From: an uncultured Eudoraea sp.
GTDB taxonomy: Bacteria > Bacteroidota > Bacteroidia > Flavobacteriales > Flavobacteriaceae
Assembly: GCA_947258405.1 (NCBI GenBank)
Contig: CAMYIE010000024.1
Coordinates: 1-64,000 of the forward strand
Length of the DNA stretch: 64,000 nucleotides
Direction: 5' to 3'
Below the pieces are notes generated by a model, which was not told the DNA's origin, ran no database searches, and saw only the letters and a program-made list of their open reading frames with translations. Position 1 is the first letter of the stretch, and each line of letters opens with the position of its first letter. A program made the position numbers and the translations under genes. Positions 27,361 to 36,966 of this stretch are shown here, in pieces.

Positions 27361-28310
27361 CTACGGATCAGGATAAATTCTACTTCGGTGTCCTTCAATT
27401 GTGCATCATATACGCCTTCGGGGAGAGACTGAAGCTGAAGTTCAAGCAATTTTTCATCGGCCCTGGCCGAGTTGAAGTCGGCCACAAGATCAAAATCTGC
27501 CGGTCTAAGGTTTTTTAAACGATCTACAGGCGCTTTGCATAATACAGATACCACATGAGGAAAAGTCCTTACTTCGACCCCATTGGGAAGATTGATTACC
27601 CTTACCGGTATTTCAATCATCTGTTCAGAAAAACGAAATACCTTTCCACTTATCTCAATCGAATTTAGTTCAAAACTCGTATTATCAAGTCCCTGACGCT
27701 TAAACAAATCCACTTGCACACTAAAATCCTGAGAGACATTGTGCAAGGTGCTGGGCAGGGTATGGACCTTTTCAATGGTGTCGATCTCAGATTTAGGACC
27801 TTTGATAATTACATTCGATGGGGAAAGGATAAGGCTGTCTTGCAGCAAATGATTCTGTGCCAGTTCAATTACCAGTTCGGGTACAATCTGAACTTCCTTG
27901 GAATGCAATTTTTCAAAATAAACGAACAAAGTATCCCGGTCGACCTCCATTAAAGACATGCTCCCGGGCATTTGAGCCTCGATTTGTTTTTCGTAGGAAT
28001 CCCCGCTTACATAAAAGGAACTGCCCGTTTTCTTAACCTTTGAAAGGTCTATAATCAATGCATTCCTGCCAAAATTGAATCCCAGAAAACCAAAGCCACT
28101 GGCGCTCAGGCGAACATCTACCGATTCCTTAGATGTATTTCTCAGCAAAAGACTGTCGGGGCTATTCACAAAACTCAACTCGAACGATACTCTTTGGTTA
28201 TATGTCTCCGATAGTTTGCTGATAAGCCAGATCAGGGCAGAGCATATCAGAAAAACAATAAAAATATTTGTTTTACGCCTGCTATTGGTATTCTTTTTCT
28301 TTGCCTTCAC
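27357..28310 (-). CDS. YbbR/CdaR-like membrane-anchored protein
   Basis: A 317-residue protein with a basic N-terminus, one membrane helix (residues 13-33, IFIVFLICSALIWLISKL) and an extracytoplasmic part of repeated beta-rich YbbR modules, e.g. RVSFELSFVNSPDSLLLRN, ELVIELAQNHLLQDS and IEIPVRVINLPNGVEVRTFP. In Firmicutes CdaR of this family regulates a diadenylate cyclase; flavobacteria have similar proteins, but no cyclase gene is here. It overlaps the glycosyltransferase stop and the coaE start by four bases each. Confidence 0.85.
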   Translation of the reverse strand: MKAKKKNTNSRRKTNIFIVFLICSALIWLISKLSETYNQRVSFELSFVNSPDSLLLRNTSKESVDVRLSASGFGFLGFNFGRNALIIDLSKVKKTGSSFYVSGDSYEKQIEAQMPGSMSLMEVDRDTLFVYFEKLHSKEVQIVPELVIELAQNHLLQDSLILSPSNVIIKGPKSEIDTIEKVHTLPSTLHNVSQDFSVQVDLFKRQGLDNTSFELNSIEISGKVFRFSEQMIEIPVRVINLPNGVEVRTFPHVVSVLCKAPVDRLKNLRPADFDLVADFNSARADEKLLELQLQSLPEGVYDAQLKDTEVEFILIRR

Positions 28311-29320
28311 GTCTTAGTAGGTTCGAAGAATAATTTGGGAAACAGCTCCCTGGGCTTCTTTTTACTAAAATTAATCAAGATAATCGATTTAAGAAAGCCA
28401 AAGCCATAACCTGCGAATTGAATCATCACTGCAGGCAATGCCAGCAGTCCGATACCGAGACTTCTGGTTTTTACCCATGCGTCGATCAGTATTAGGAAAA
28501 AATATACTCCAAAGGCGCCTATTGGCCAATACCAGGGAATAAAGATCAAAACCATTGCAAATAAAAGTCCCAGAGTAAAAAAAGTGGGAAACCAAAAGGT
28601 TAACCTCGAGCTTTTCTTGTGCCATTTATTCAGAATTGGTCTGGCCAGACCAAATTTATAAACCTGATTGGCAAAGGAACGAAAGGATATTCTTCTTTTG
28701 TGATAGACGAAAGCCTCAGGTATCAACCTTATGTCGTATCCCATTTGTTTAAGGCGCAGGCTAAGGTCGGGATCCTCACCTGGATGGATATTACCGAATC
28801 CTCCGCTCGCTGCAAAAGCCTTCTTAGAAAGGCCCATATTAAAACTTCTTGGTTGAAAACTGGTGGCAGCGTTTTTATGACCGCGGATACCACCTGTAGT
28901 CAAAAAGGAAGTCATAGAATAATTAATAGCCCGCTGAAGCACTGTAAAAGAAGTGTCTGCTGTGTCAGGACCACCAAAACAATCCACATAATCCTCAGAT
29001 AATGCGTTTTCTACATGGTTTAGGTAAGAAGGAGGTAAAACACAATCGGAATCCAAAATAAGGAAATAGTTTCCGCCGGCCTTAATCATCCCCTGGTTTC
29101 TGGAATCACCGGGGCCCGAATTAGGTTTAAACAAATAAGCTATTTCAAGAACATGCTTAAACTCATCTACGACTTTTTCGGAGGTCAGGGACGATCCGTC
29201 TTCCACCAGTACTACCTCGAAAGGCTTATCATATTGTTGTCTGGCCAGGCTTTGAAACAATTCTCTCACCTCATCTGGTCGGTTGTAAACGGGAATAATG
29301 ATGGAGAAATTTAAGAGCAT
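28307..29320 (-). CDS. Family 2 glycosyltransferase, membrane-bound
   Basis: From the ATG at 29320 the 337-residue protein begins MLLNFSIIIPVYNRPDEV, the classic GT2 opening. The DxD-type motif is ILDSDC, the acceptor-side motif is GEDPDLSLRLKQMGYDI, and the C-terminal 120 residues contain two or three membrane helices (FWFPTFFTLGLLFAMVLIFI onward). It probably transfers a sugar to a lipid-linked or surface glycan from the cytoplasmic face. A start six codons earlier (29338) is possible. It heads the reverse run with YbbR-like, coaE and the two-component pair. Confidence 0.9.
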   Translation of the reverse strand: MLLNFSIIIPVYNRPDEVRELFQSLARQQYDKPFEVVLVEDGSSLTSEKVVDEFKHVLEIAYLFKPNSGPGDSRNQGMIKAGGNYFLILDSDCVLPPSYLNHVENALSEDYVDCFGGPDTADTSFTVLQRAINYSMTSFLTTGGIRGHKNAATSFQPRSFNMGLSKKAFAASGGFGNIHPGEDPDLSLRLKQMGYDIRLIPEAFVYHKRRISFRSFANQVYKFGLARPILNKWHKKSSRLTFWFPTFFTLGLLFAMVLIFIPWYWPIGAFGVYFFLILIDAWVKTRSLGIGLLALPAVMIQFAGYGFGFLKSIILINFSKKKPRELFPKLFFEPTKT

Positions 29321-29371
29321 CGGCCAGCAATAAACCATCCCACAAATGATGGCTCATATTATTTTTATGGT

Positions 29372-30184
29372 CTATTTAGAGAACTCTTCAATTACTTCCT
29401 GGCTCACGCCTGTATTAGAAAAGCCACCGTCGTGAAATAGGTTTTGCATAGTTACTTTCCTGGTAAGGTCTGAAAACAACGTAACGGTATAATCCGCACA
29501 ATCATCAGCTGTCGCATTACCAAGGGGCGACATCTTTTCGGCATAACTTATAAAACCATCAAAACCTTTAACTCCCTGGCCTGCGGTAGTTGGTGTTGGC
29601 GATTGGGAGATAGTGTTCACGCGTACCTTTTTCTCCTTTCCAAAAAAGTAACCAAAACTTCTGGCTATGGACTCCAGATAGGCCTTATTATCGGCCATGT
29701 CGTTATAATCGGGGAAAGTTCGCTGGGCGGCCATATAGGTGAGGGCCACAATACTACCCCACTGATTCATAGCGTCGGCCTTAAATAGTGCTTGAAGCAC
29801 TTTGTGAAATGACAAGGCTGAAACGTCCCATCCTTTGGTGGTAAAACCATAGTTTTCATCGGTATAATGTCTTCCTTTGCGAACATTCACAGACATACCG
29901 ATCGAATGAAGCACAAAATCGAGCTTTCCTCCAAGGATCTCCACAGACTTACTAACCAGGTTAGCTAGCTCTTCTTCGTTGGTAGCATCTGCCGGTATAA
30001 TTTCAGAACCCGTCTTTTCAGCTAATTCTTTTATTTGTCCCATCCGCATGGCAATAGGTGCATTGGTCAAAACAAATGAACCTCCTTCATCATGAACACG
30101 TTCCGCTGTTTTCCAGGCGATTGAATGTTCATCCAGCGCTCCAAAAATAATTCCCCTTTTACCTTTTAATAAGTCGTATGCCAT
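29372..30184 (-). CDS. fabI: Enoyl-[acyl-carrier-protein] reductase (NADH)
   Basis: A 270-residue reductase for the final step of each fatty-acid elongation cycle. The cofactor site is GIIFGALDEHSIAW; the catalytic set is Tyr150, Tyr160 and Lys167 in TYMAAQRTFPDYNDMADNKA, aligned with E. coli Tyr146, Tyr156 and Lys163. The ATG at 30184 replaces an upstream GTG two codons earlier and gives the common MAYDLLKGKRG start. It follows recN by about 120 bases and probably has its own promoter. Confidence 0.96.
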   Translation of the reverse strand: MAYDLLKGKRGIIFGALDEHSIAWKTAERVHDEGGSFVLTNAPIAMRMGQIKELAEKTGSEIIPADATNEEELANLVSKSVEILGGKLDFVLHSIGMSVNVRKGRHYTDENYGFTTKGWDVSALSFHKVLQALFKADAMNQWGSIVALTYMAAQRTFPDYNDMADNKAYLESIARSFGYFFGKEKKVRVNTISQSPTPTTAGQGVKGFDGFISYAEKMSPLGNATADDCADYTVTLFSDLTRKVTMQNLFHDGGFSNTGVSQEVIEEFSK

Positions 30185-30304
30185 ATCCACAAATATTTTA
30201 ATTACTCGGGGGTAAAGATATCAAAACTCTGCTTGAGAACGATTACCTTGAATAGAGAATCGACATTGACAGACTACAAGGTTAACAGAATGTCTTATAA
30301 ATGC

Positions 30305-31957
30305 TCAGTTGAGCAATTCCTTAGCATGAGCAAGCGCTGATTCCGACAGTTCTTTTCCACCAAGCATTTCTGCCAGTTCCACAATTCTTTCCTCTGGTTC
30401 AAGCAGTTTTATCCGAGTATCTGTTTTAGTGTCTCCCTCTACCTTATACACCTTGTAGTGATATATTCCTTTAGAGGCAACCTGGGGTAAATGTGTGATA
30501 GAGAAAACCTGCATATTCCGACTCATCTTAAACATAATATCGGCCATGGCATTAGAAATTTCACCTGAAACACCACTATCAATTTCATCGAACATCAACG
30601 TAGGTAAGTTTTCAAAATCAGCCAGGATCGATTTGATCACCAGCATTATCCTTGACAATTCACCGCCTGATGCAACTTTTTTGATATTCCCATATTCCAT
30701 TCCCTTATTGGCTGAAAACAAAAATACCAGATTATCCCGCCCGTTATGCTTGTATTCTGCGGCCGGTAAAAGGCTAATTTTAAAGGTTGCATTGGGCATT
30801 CCCAGAGCTCCCAGCATAGCTTCCATCTTTTTTGTAACAACGGGAATCACCCTCTGGCGACCCTGGTTTAATTTTGCAGCCAGTTGGTCCAAAGCCTGTT
30901 TAGCCAGTAACAGTTCCTCTTCTTTACCGGCAATATCAGCATCCAGATTTTCTGTTCGGTCTAAATTCTGAGCCAGTGAGTCTCTTATCGTAATTAACTC
31001 ATCAACCTCCAGAACGGCATGCTTCTTTTGGAGATCATGAAGTGTCTGCAATTTATTTGCAATTTCCTCAAGTAATTCCGGATTGGGCTCTATACTTTCC
31101 TGGAGTTCCTGTATTTCAGCTCCCAAATCATTGATTTCTATAAGCATAGATTCAATCCGACTGAATATTCCCTTATACTGATCACCATAATCGGAAATCC
31201 TTGAAATGAGTTGCTTTAACTGAATCAGCAATGAGATAAGCCCTATTTGTTCATCGTTAAGCAATCGGTTACCACCGGAGAGATTTTCCAATATGGTCTC
31301 CACGTGGTTTAGTTGCTCATACTCTATTTCAAGTTTTTCGGCCATCCCTTTTTCCAGGTTTGCTTGCTGGAGTTCATTATGCAGAAATCTATTATAATCC
31401 TGATCTTTCAGGGCGTTTTGTCGCTGTTCTACTAGAATTTCGAGCTCTTTTTCCCTGGCCAGGTAAGACTGGAGTCCTGATTGGTATTGCACCAGCAAAC
31501 TTTTATTACCCCCCAAAGCATCGAGAACATGCATTTGAAAATCCTGCTCGGTAAGCTGCAGAGTCTGATGTTGGGAGTGCACGTCTACCAGATTTTTACC
31601 AAGTTTAGAAAGTAAATCAAGTATTACCGGGGAATCGTTAATGAATGCCCTTGATTTTCCGTTGGGGTAAATTTCTCGTCGGATAACCGTTCTATTTTCG
31701 TATTCAAGGTCGTGAAGACTAAAAAATGGCTGCAGTTTGTATTTTTCGATCTCGAACTCTGCTTCTATAATGCATTTCTTCTCATGATCCCTAAGCGAGG
31801 AGAGGTCGGCTCTTTTACCAAGTACCAGGGATAGGCCCCCAAGCAGTATCGATTTCCCTGCGCCGGTTTCGCCAGTAATCGTTGTGAAACCGTCATAAAA
31901 AGAAACGCTCAAATCGTCTATTAAGTCATAGTTCTTTATCGATAGTTTTGCCAGCAC
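30305..31957 (-). CDS. recN: DNA repair protein RecN
   Basis: A 550-residue SMC-like ATPase acting in double-strand break repair. Walker A is GETGAGKS (Lys35), the middle holds two coiled-coil stretches (about 150-220 and 255-370), the ABC signature region is VASGGELSRIMLVIKS and Walker B is PTLMFDEIDSGVSG, with H-loop FSITHLPQVAS. It is the last gene of the conserved reverse block starting with bamD, 60 bp behind the DUF4835 gene. Confidence 0.97.
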   Translation of the reverse strand: MLAKLSIKNYDLIDDLSVSFYDGFTTITGETGAGKSILLGGLSLVLGKRADLSSLRDHEKKCIIEAEFEIEKYKLQPFFSLHDLEYENRTVIRREIYPNGKSRAFINDSPVILDLLSKLGKNLVDVHSQHQTLQLTEQDFQMHVLDALGGNKSLLVQYQSGLQSYLAREKELEILVEQRQNALKDQDYNRFLHNELQQANLEKGMAEKLEIEYEQLNHVETILENLSGGNRLLNDEQIGLISLLIQLKQLISRISDYGDQYKGIFSRIESMLIEINDLGAEIQELQESIEPNPELLEEIANKLQTLHDLQKKHAVLEVDELITIRDSLAQNLDRTENLDADIAGKEEELLLAKQALDQLAAKLNQGRQRVIPVVTKKMEAMLGALGMPNATFKISLLPAAEYKHNGRDNLVFLFSANKGMEYGNIKKVASGGELSRIMLVIKSILADFENLPTLMFDEIDSGVSGEISNAMADIMFKMSRNMQVFSITHLPQVASKGIYHYKVYKVEGDTKTDTRIKLLEPEERIVELAEMLGGKELSESALAHAKELLN

Positions 31958-32017
31958 CTTTCTGTCTTTAGTATATCGACGTAAAGATAAAAGATTTGAA
32001 TACCAAAAAATGGACGG

Positions 32018-32932
32018 TTAATAATTTATTTCATTCCAGGTACCGGAATAAAAAGGCGCGACTCTATTTAGGGTTTCTTTCAGGGAGACCAGATCGATTT
32101 TAGGTCCGTCTGAAAAAATATCTGCAATTTCCTCCGATTTGGCATCGAAGAAGGCCTGGATAAGAAAGGCATTAGGTCGGCGTTTGATCAATGTTTCAAA
32201 CAGTCTCATGGAGCCGGCAATAACCTGTTTTCCTGTACTGTTATTATCACCTAAAATATCGAGACCTTTTCGGTGATAATTATACATTGCTATTCGGTAT
32301 TCCCTAAAAGTATTAGAAAGTAAATTGTCTACGAGCACAAATCGGGTCCTTTTGTCGGAAGAAGAGGGACTCCAACCAATCGAGCCAACGCCCTGTGCCT
32401 GGGTAACTATTTGCTGTGCTTGCTGGTAGTATTCCGTTCCACCTTCCAATGAAAATGTGTCGGCATCCAGACCTAAAATAATATAGGCATAAAACGAAAC
32501 TACCCCAATCAGATTAGACTCGAAGGAATTGGGATTAAATACAAGAGGTTCGAATTCTATGTAACTAAAATTAAATTGGTTGTCTTTATAGTTTAAAATA
32601 GGACTCTCATAATTAGTATTAAATACAGGTCTGGAGGATTGGATCTGGATCGTGGCTTTAAAATTGGGTGAAGCATATTCCGTTATTGTAATAAACATCC
32701 TGGCATTCACACGCTCATTCTCATTGTATATCCGATTACTCCAACGAGAAGTGTTTATAAAATTATTAAGCGATTTTTCAAGTGTACCAAAAACTTGCTG
32801 ATTGGTCTGATTTACCTGATCCGAATTAATTGTAATGACACAGTTCAATTCTTGTGCATTTACCCATGCAAAAGTTGATAGGTATAAAATAAAAATTAAG
32901 AAACTATGCTTCACGTCTACTGATGATTTCAT
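32018..32932 (-). CDS. DUF4835 family secreted protein
   Basis: A 304-residue protein with a signal peptide ending at FAWVNA before QELNC, the DUF4835 mature start. Typical segments are FGTLEKSLNNFINTSRWSNR, YYAYIILGLDADTF-like SFYAYIILGLDADTFSLEGG, and RTRFVLVDNLLSNTFREYRI. The family is restricted to Bacteroidota as far as I know and sits between coaBC and recN in many of them; function is unknown. The ATG at 32932 overlaps the coaBC stop by 29 bases; a GTG at 32914 would give a more compact signal peptide and may be the true start. Confidence 0.88.
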   Translation of the reverse strand: MKSSVDVKHSFLIFILYLSTFAWVNAQELNCVITINSDQVNQTNQQVFGTLEKSLNNFINTSRWSNRIYNENERVNARMFITITEYASPNFKATIQIQSSRPVFNTNYESPILNYKDNQFNFSYIEFEPLVFNPNSFESNLIGVVSFYAYIILGLDADTFSLEGGTEYYQQAQQIVTQAQGVGSIGWSPSSSDKRTRFVLVDNLLSNTFREYRIAMYNYHRKGLDILGDNNSTGKQVIAGSMRLFETLIKRRPNAFLIQAFFDAKSEEIADIFSDGPKIDLVSLKETLNRVAPFYSGTWNEINY

Positions 32933-34109
32933 GCCAGATATCCTTGGCAACCTCTGTCTTACTCTTTAATTCAAACGGAGTAATTTTTAAATTCTTATCG
33001 ATAAAGGTTATTTTGTTTGTAGGTTTAGAGAAACCGGCCCCAATATCATTTAATGAATTCAGTACAATAGCATCCAAATTCTTTTTTTGAAGCTTTTCCC
33101 TGGCATGCTGCACTTCATTTTCGGTTTCCAGGGCAAATCCCACTAGAAACTGTTTGTCTTTCTTCTGGCCCAAAGACAAAAGTATATCCTTGTTCCTTAC
33201 CAGTTCCAGGTTCAATTCGTCCTCTTTCTTTTTTATTTTATCAGGCGCAATATGTTTGGGTTTATAATCTGAAACTGCTGCTGCGCCAATGGCTATGTCG
33301 CTCTCATCGAAATACTCATGGGCTTTTGAATACATCTCTTCGGCAGATGTGACTCTTTCTAAGGTCACCAGCGGATGATCAAGATCTAAATGTGAAGGCC
33401 CGCTGATCAGAACCACTTCTGCCCCGTATTGAGCGGCCACTCTGGCCAACTCAAAACCCATAAGTCCGGAGGAATGGTTACCGATAAACCGGACAGGATC
33501 TACAGCCTCATAAGTGGGTCCTGCGGTGATCATAACCCGTTGACCTTTAAGCGGCATCGCTTTTGAAATATGTTTGGTTACAAAAGCCACAATATCCTCG
33601 GGTTCAGCCATTCGTCCTTCACCATGTAAACCGCTTGCCAATTCACCTGAAGCTGCTGGAATCATTATATTACCGTAGGATTCGAGTGTTTGGAAGGATT
33701 TGGAAGTTGAGGGATGTTTGAACATGTCAAGATCCATTGCCGGGGCGAAAAACACCGGGCATTTGGCCGATAGATAGGTAGCCAGCAACAGATTATCGCA
33801 GTTACCATTGGCCATCTTAGACAGTGTATTGGCCGTGGCAGGAGCGATGACCATATAGTCTGCCCAAAGCCCTAATTCAACATGATTATTCCAATCGGTG
33901 GTCTCGTCTTCCTCTTTGACGAAACTATGCATTACTGGATTTTTAGAAAGTGTAGCCAGCGTTAAGGGAGAAACGAAATCGGCGGCACTTTCGGTGAGTA
34001 CCACCCTGACTGTGGCACCTGCTTTGATCAGCAGACGTACCAAAAATGCGGTTTTGTATGCGGCTATACCTCCGGTAATGCCCAAAAGTATTTTTTTACC
34101 GCGAAGCAT
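32904..34109 (-). CDS. coaBC: Bifunctional phosphopantothenoylcysteine decarboxylase/synthase
   Basis: A 401-residue enzyme joining 4'-phosphopantothenate to cysteine (CoaB) and decarboxylating the product (CoaC) in CoA synthesis. The N-terminal flavoprotein domain shows LLGITGGIAAYKTAFLVRLL, IAPATANTLSKMANG and FFAPAMDLDMF; the CoaB part shows AGPTYEAVDPVRFIGNHSSG and IGAAAVSDYKPK. The ATG at 34109 is one base after the rpoZ stop and gives the standard start MLRGKKILLGITGG. With coaE the window holds two CoA steps. Confidence 0.96.
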   Translation of the reverse strand: MLRGKKILLGITGGIAAYKTAFLVRLLIKAGATVRVVLTESAADFVSPLTLATLSKNPVMHSFVKEEDETTDWNNHVELGLWADYMVIAPATANTLSKMANGNCDNLLLATYLSAKCPVFFAPAMDLDMFKHPSTSKSFQTLESYGNIMIPAASGELASGLHGEGRMAEPEDIVAFVTKHISKAMPLKGQRVMITAGPTYEAVDPVRFIGNHSSGLMGFELARVAAQYGAEVVLISGPSHLDLDHPLVTLERVTSAEEMYSKAHEYFDESDIAIGAAAVSDYKPKHIAPDKIKKKEDELNLELVRNKDILLSLGQKKDKQFLVGFALETENEVQHAREKLQKKNLDAIVLNSLNDIGAGFSKPTNKITFIDKNLKITPFELKSKTEVAKDIWHEIISRREA

Positions 34110-34110
34110 C

Positions 34111-34446
34111 TTATTGTTCGTCTTTCTCCGTATTGCGATAGTAGATCTTATCTTCAAGCCACTCCATTATGGCCAGAGCGTGAGGTTTTGGAAGTTTTTC
34201 GTAAAACTTGGATACCTCGATCTGTTCTTTATTCTCAAAAACTTCCTCAAGGCTGTCGCTATAGGTCGCGAATTCTTCAAGTTTTTCCAGCAATTCCTTT
34301 TTGATCTCCGAATTAATCTGAATCGCTCTTTTGGATGCTATAGAAATAGCTTCATAGATGTTATCGGTTTTGATGTCAAATTCGTCCCTGTTGATGGTTA
34401 CCGTGGTTACAGGGGCCTTGGAATTCTTTAAATCGTTCATATTCAT
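34111..34446 (-). CDS. rpoZ: RNA polymerase subunit omega (Bacteroidota type)
   Basis: A 111-residue protein with MNDLKNSKAPVTTVTINRDE, then NIYEAISIASKRAIQINSEI, the helical core of Rpb6/omega, followed by a conserved tail FYEKLPKPHALAIMEWLEDK. This is the omega form seen between bamD and coaBC in flavobacteria. The first ATG overlaps the bamD stop by four bases; the second, two codons on, is possible. It stabilises the polymerase core through the beta-prime subunit. Confidence 0.9.
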   Translation of the reverse strand: MNMNDLKNSKAPVTTVTINRDEFDIKTDNIYEAISIASKRAIQINSEIKKELLEKLEEFATYSDSLEEVFENKEQIEVSKFYEKLPKPHALAIMEWLEDKIYYRNTEKDEQ

Positions 34447-35285
34447 TTTGATATGGTTTCTGTTTGATTAAAACTATCGAGCTCCTTGCTGAGCAATTGT
34501 GCTATATCTGCCGCTTCCTTGCCAAATTTAGTTTCAGGATAACTCTTAATCAGTTGATCGTACGCCTCTTTTGCATCGTCTAAACGCTCTTTTTTCTTCT
34601 TGTCTGTACTATTGAGAGCCAGATTAGTAGTCGCTTTTAATTTTAGGAAATATGCTTCTTCCCTAAAAATGGATCCAGGATGGTCAGAGACAAAATTATC
34701 GAGAGACGCGATCGCCGCAACGTTATAGTCTAAAATATAAGAACCGCCAAGTTTGGTGAACTGTTTGGCAATCTCAAATTCCTTCTTTTCCTTTTTAACG
34801 GTCAGTTCCTTGGCCATGGCATTCGCTTCCTCCATAAATTTGGACTCGGGATAGGCATTGATGAAATTTTGCAGTTTAATCAGGGCCTTATCTGTATCGG
34901 TCTGATCCAGCGAATATTTTGGTGAAAGCATATAGTAACTCTTGGCGCCTAGGTAACCTGCCTCAGAGGCTTTATCACTTCTTGGGTATGATTTTAGGAA
35001 ACGTTCGAACTGATAACCCGCAAAATTATAATCCTCAATCATGAAATAAGAATTGGCCAGGAAGAATGTCACCCTCTCTCCCTGCGGCTTGCCCACATAT
35101 TTTGGGGCGATCTGGGTTAGCAATTTATTTGCTCTCTTAAAATCCCCCTCCTCATAAAGCTTCTCTGCGTAAGCATACTTTGCCTTGGTGTCTACACCTT
35201 TAAGTGTTTTCTGGTATTCACCACAGGAAAACAGCAGTAGTCCAGGCACTAAAAAGATAAACGATCGATAGATTTTAAAAAGCAT
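34443..35285 (-). CDS. bamD: Outer-membrane assembly lipoprotein BamD
   Basis: A 280-residue lipoprotein with lipobox LLFSC, an essential partner of BamA in beta-barrel insertion. The mature part has five TPR-like units: AEKLYEEGDFKRANKLLTQI, FLANSYFMIEDYNFAGYQFE, RFLKSYPRSDKASEAGYLGA and LINAYPES-type NFINAYPESKFMEEANA. It heads the tight block rpoZ, coaBC, DUF4835, recN. A perfect -7 box ends four bases before its ATG, implying a leaderless transcript. Confidence 0.94.
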   Translation of the reverse strand: MLFKIYRSFIFLVPGLLLFSCGEYQKTLKGVDTKAKYAYAEKLYEEGDFKRANKLLTQIAPKYVGKPQGERVTFFLANSYFMIEDYNFAGYQFERFLKSYPRSDKASEAGYLGAKSYYMLSPKYSLDQTDTDKALIKLQNFINAYPESKFMEEANAMAKELTVKKEKKEFEIAKQFTKLGGSYILDYNVAAIASLDNFVSDHPGSIFREEAYFLKLKATTNLALNSTDKKKKERLDDAKEAYDQLIKSYPETKFGKEAADIAQLLSKELDSFNQTETISK

Positions 35286-35289
35286 TTTG

Positions 35290-35297
35290 CAAAATTA
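35290..35297 (-). promoter_or_regulatory. -7 promoter box (TAATTTTG) four bases before bamD
   Basis: On the minus strand TAATTTTG is followed by CAAA and then the bamD ATG. The box fits TAnnTTTG exactly; no -33 TTG lies at the usual distance. The spacing leaves almost no room for a 5' leader. Confidence 0.5.
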
Positions 35298-35402
35298 GGC
35301 ATTCTCGGTGTAATATGAAACTATTTTTGAACAGCTAAAATAGGCTTCTAACCTTGGCTAATATGCTAATTTGCTTAGATTTAACAGTGTAGAACACTCG
35401 GA

Positions 35403-36293
35403 TCAGGCTGGCATTTTTAATACCTCATCCACAAATTCACCGATTTTCTTTTTGAGCAATGGGCTTGCCTCGACCAATGGAAGACGCACTCCGGCAGAAC
35501 ATATTTTCTGATATTCAAGCATAGCTTTAATACCAGCCGGGTTGCCTTCTTCGAAGATCAATGCCATTCCAGCCTTCATTTTTTGGTGAATGGCTAATGA
35601 ACGGTCGCCTTGTCCCTGCCTCCCAAGTTCGATCATCGAGGAAAATTCAGATGGCATGGCTTGTCCCAATACAGATATTACCCCATGACCCCCGGCCATG
35701 ATAGTGGGCAGTGCCGTAATGTCATCACCCGAAATGACCAGAAAGTCCTTCGGAATTATGCCTAGTAGCTTTTTAATTTGGTCCATGTCACCACAAGCCT
35801 CTTTTACCCCAATAATATTAGGACATTCCATAGCCAATCTAACGACCGTATCCGGAAGGATATTGCTGGCAGTCCTGCCCGGGACGTTGTAAAGGATCAG
35901 AGGTTTACGGCTTACCTCTGCCAACTGCTTGAAATGCATATAAATACCTTCCTGTGTGGGCTTGTTGTAATATGGTGATACGGAGAGAACGGCGGTAAAT
36001 GGTTCCAGATCTGTTGAACGTAATTCTTCTGCAACACTGGAGGTATTATTTCCGCCAATGCCTAAAACAAGCGGAACCCTTCCGTTATTTACTTCAACTA
36101 CGAGCCGGGCAACCTCCTTTTTTTCGCCAGGATCAAGGGTAACTGATTCGCCGGTGGTACCCAGTACCACCAAATAATCTACACCGCCTTCAATACAGTG
36201 ATTAACGACCTTGCGTAAAGCTTCCGAATCTATTTTAAGATGGTCGTCGAAAGGAGTAACGATGGCCACTCCTGTGCCGTGTAATACTTTCAT
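35403..36293 (-). CDS. dapA: 4-hydroxy-tetrahydrodipicolinate synthase
   Basis: A 296-residue aldolase condensing pyruvate with aspartate semialdehyde, first committed step to lysine and diaminopimelate. The TIM-barrel motifs are GTGVAIVTPFDD, LGTTGESVTL (Thr46-Thr47), LYNVPGRTA (Tyr135) and the Schiff-base Lys164 in GVKEACGD. With dapF elsewhere in the window it supplies peptidoglycan cross-bridges. It is 68 bp behind the DUF6913 gene and 117 bp ahead of bamD. Confidence 0.97.
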   Translation of the reverse strand: MKVLHGTGVAIVTPFDDHLKIDSEALRKVVNHCIEGGVDYLVVLGTTGESVTLDPGEKKEVARLVVEVNNGRVPLVLGIGGNNTSSVAEELRSTDLEPFTAVLSVSPYYNKPTQEGIYMHFKQLAEVSRKPLILYNVPGRTASNILPDTVVRLAMECPNIIGVKEACGDMDQIKKLLGIIPKDFLVISGDDITALPTIMAGGHGVISVLGQAMPSEFSSMIELGRQGQGDRSLAIHQKMKAGMALIFEEGNPAGIKAMLEYQKICSAGVRLPLVEASPLLKKKIGEFVDEVLKMPA

Positions 36294-36360
36294 CCTATTC
36301 AGTTCTTACTAAATTCAGGTGGGTTTACAGTCCTGGTAGTGATTTGAACTATTAATACTA

Positions 36361-36900
36361 CTACTTACTGATCTCATTCATCACCTGAAGATACTTTTTC
36401 AATTCACTTTTAAAGGTTTTATAGTCCTGTAGGTCTGCCTCCAGAATAAGGTCGTTAAACGAGCGATCTAATGCGGAAAAACCAACATTTATCCTGGCTT
36501 TGGTTTTAATAGTCATCAATTGCATCATCAGGTTATCCTGAGTATAATAATTTACCAAAAGGTCGTATTCACGACTTAAAAATTCCAGGGCATAACTGTT
36601 TTCGATATTACCGTTCCAACCAAGATCCTTATCCGAAAACACAGGGGTTGCATAGGGCGAATTTTTGTCGTAGTAACCCTTATAACCTATTATTTTAACT
36701 GCGTTCGGGCGCAGTTTAAACTCCTCTATAAAGTCGAAAAAGGATTCCGCGTGATCAAATGTGTCCAGATCCACAATAATCCCTACCGAATTGATTCCCT
36801 TAGGCCTTTCAACTATTTCTGACGGACTGTTTAATTCTTCCTTTAAATATTTTAGGCCGGATTTATATTTAAACTTATCTTTGAGACCCTTGAGAAACAT
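36361..36900 (-). CDS. DUF6913 family protein
   Basis: A 179-residue cytoplasmic protein beginning MFLKGLKDKFKYKSGLKYLK. The core alternates strands and helices (INSVGIIVDLDTFDHAESFF, AVKIIGYKGYYDKNSPYATP, YDLLVNYYTQDNLMMQLMTI) in a Rossmann-like order. This matches the DUF6913 family that I know between ligA or nucleotidase genes and dapA in flavobacteria. Function is unknown. A -7 promoter box lies 17 bases before the ATG. Confidence 0.8.
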   Translation of the reverse strand: MFLKGLKDKFKYKSGLKYLKEELNSPSEIVERPKGINSVGIIVDLDTFDHAESFFDFIEEFKLRPNAVKIIGYKGYYDKNSPYATPVFSDKDLGWNGNIENSYALEFLSREYDLLVNYYTQDNLMMQLMTIKTKARINVGFSALDRSFNDLILEADLQDYKTFKSELKKYLQVMNEISK

Positions 36901-36917
36901 CCACTACTACATTTCTA

Positions 36918-36925
36918 CAAATGTA
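36918..36925 (-). promoter_or_regulatory. -7 promoter box (TACATTTG) before the DUF6913 gene
   Basis: On the minus strand TACATTTG matches TAnnTTTG and lies 17 bases before the ATG. The nearest -33-like TTG is only 13 bases away, closer than normal, so support is partial. Confidence 0.4.
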
Positions 36926-36966
36926 ACCAATCTGGGGTCAAATCCGATGCGAAGTTAAGAAGGAAG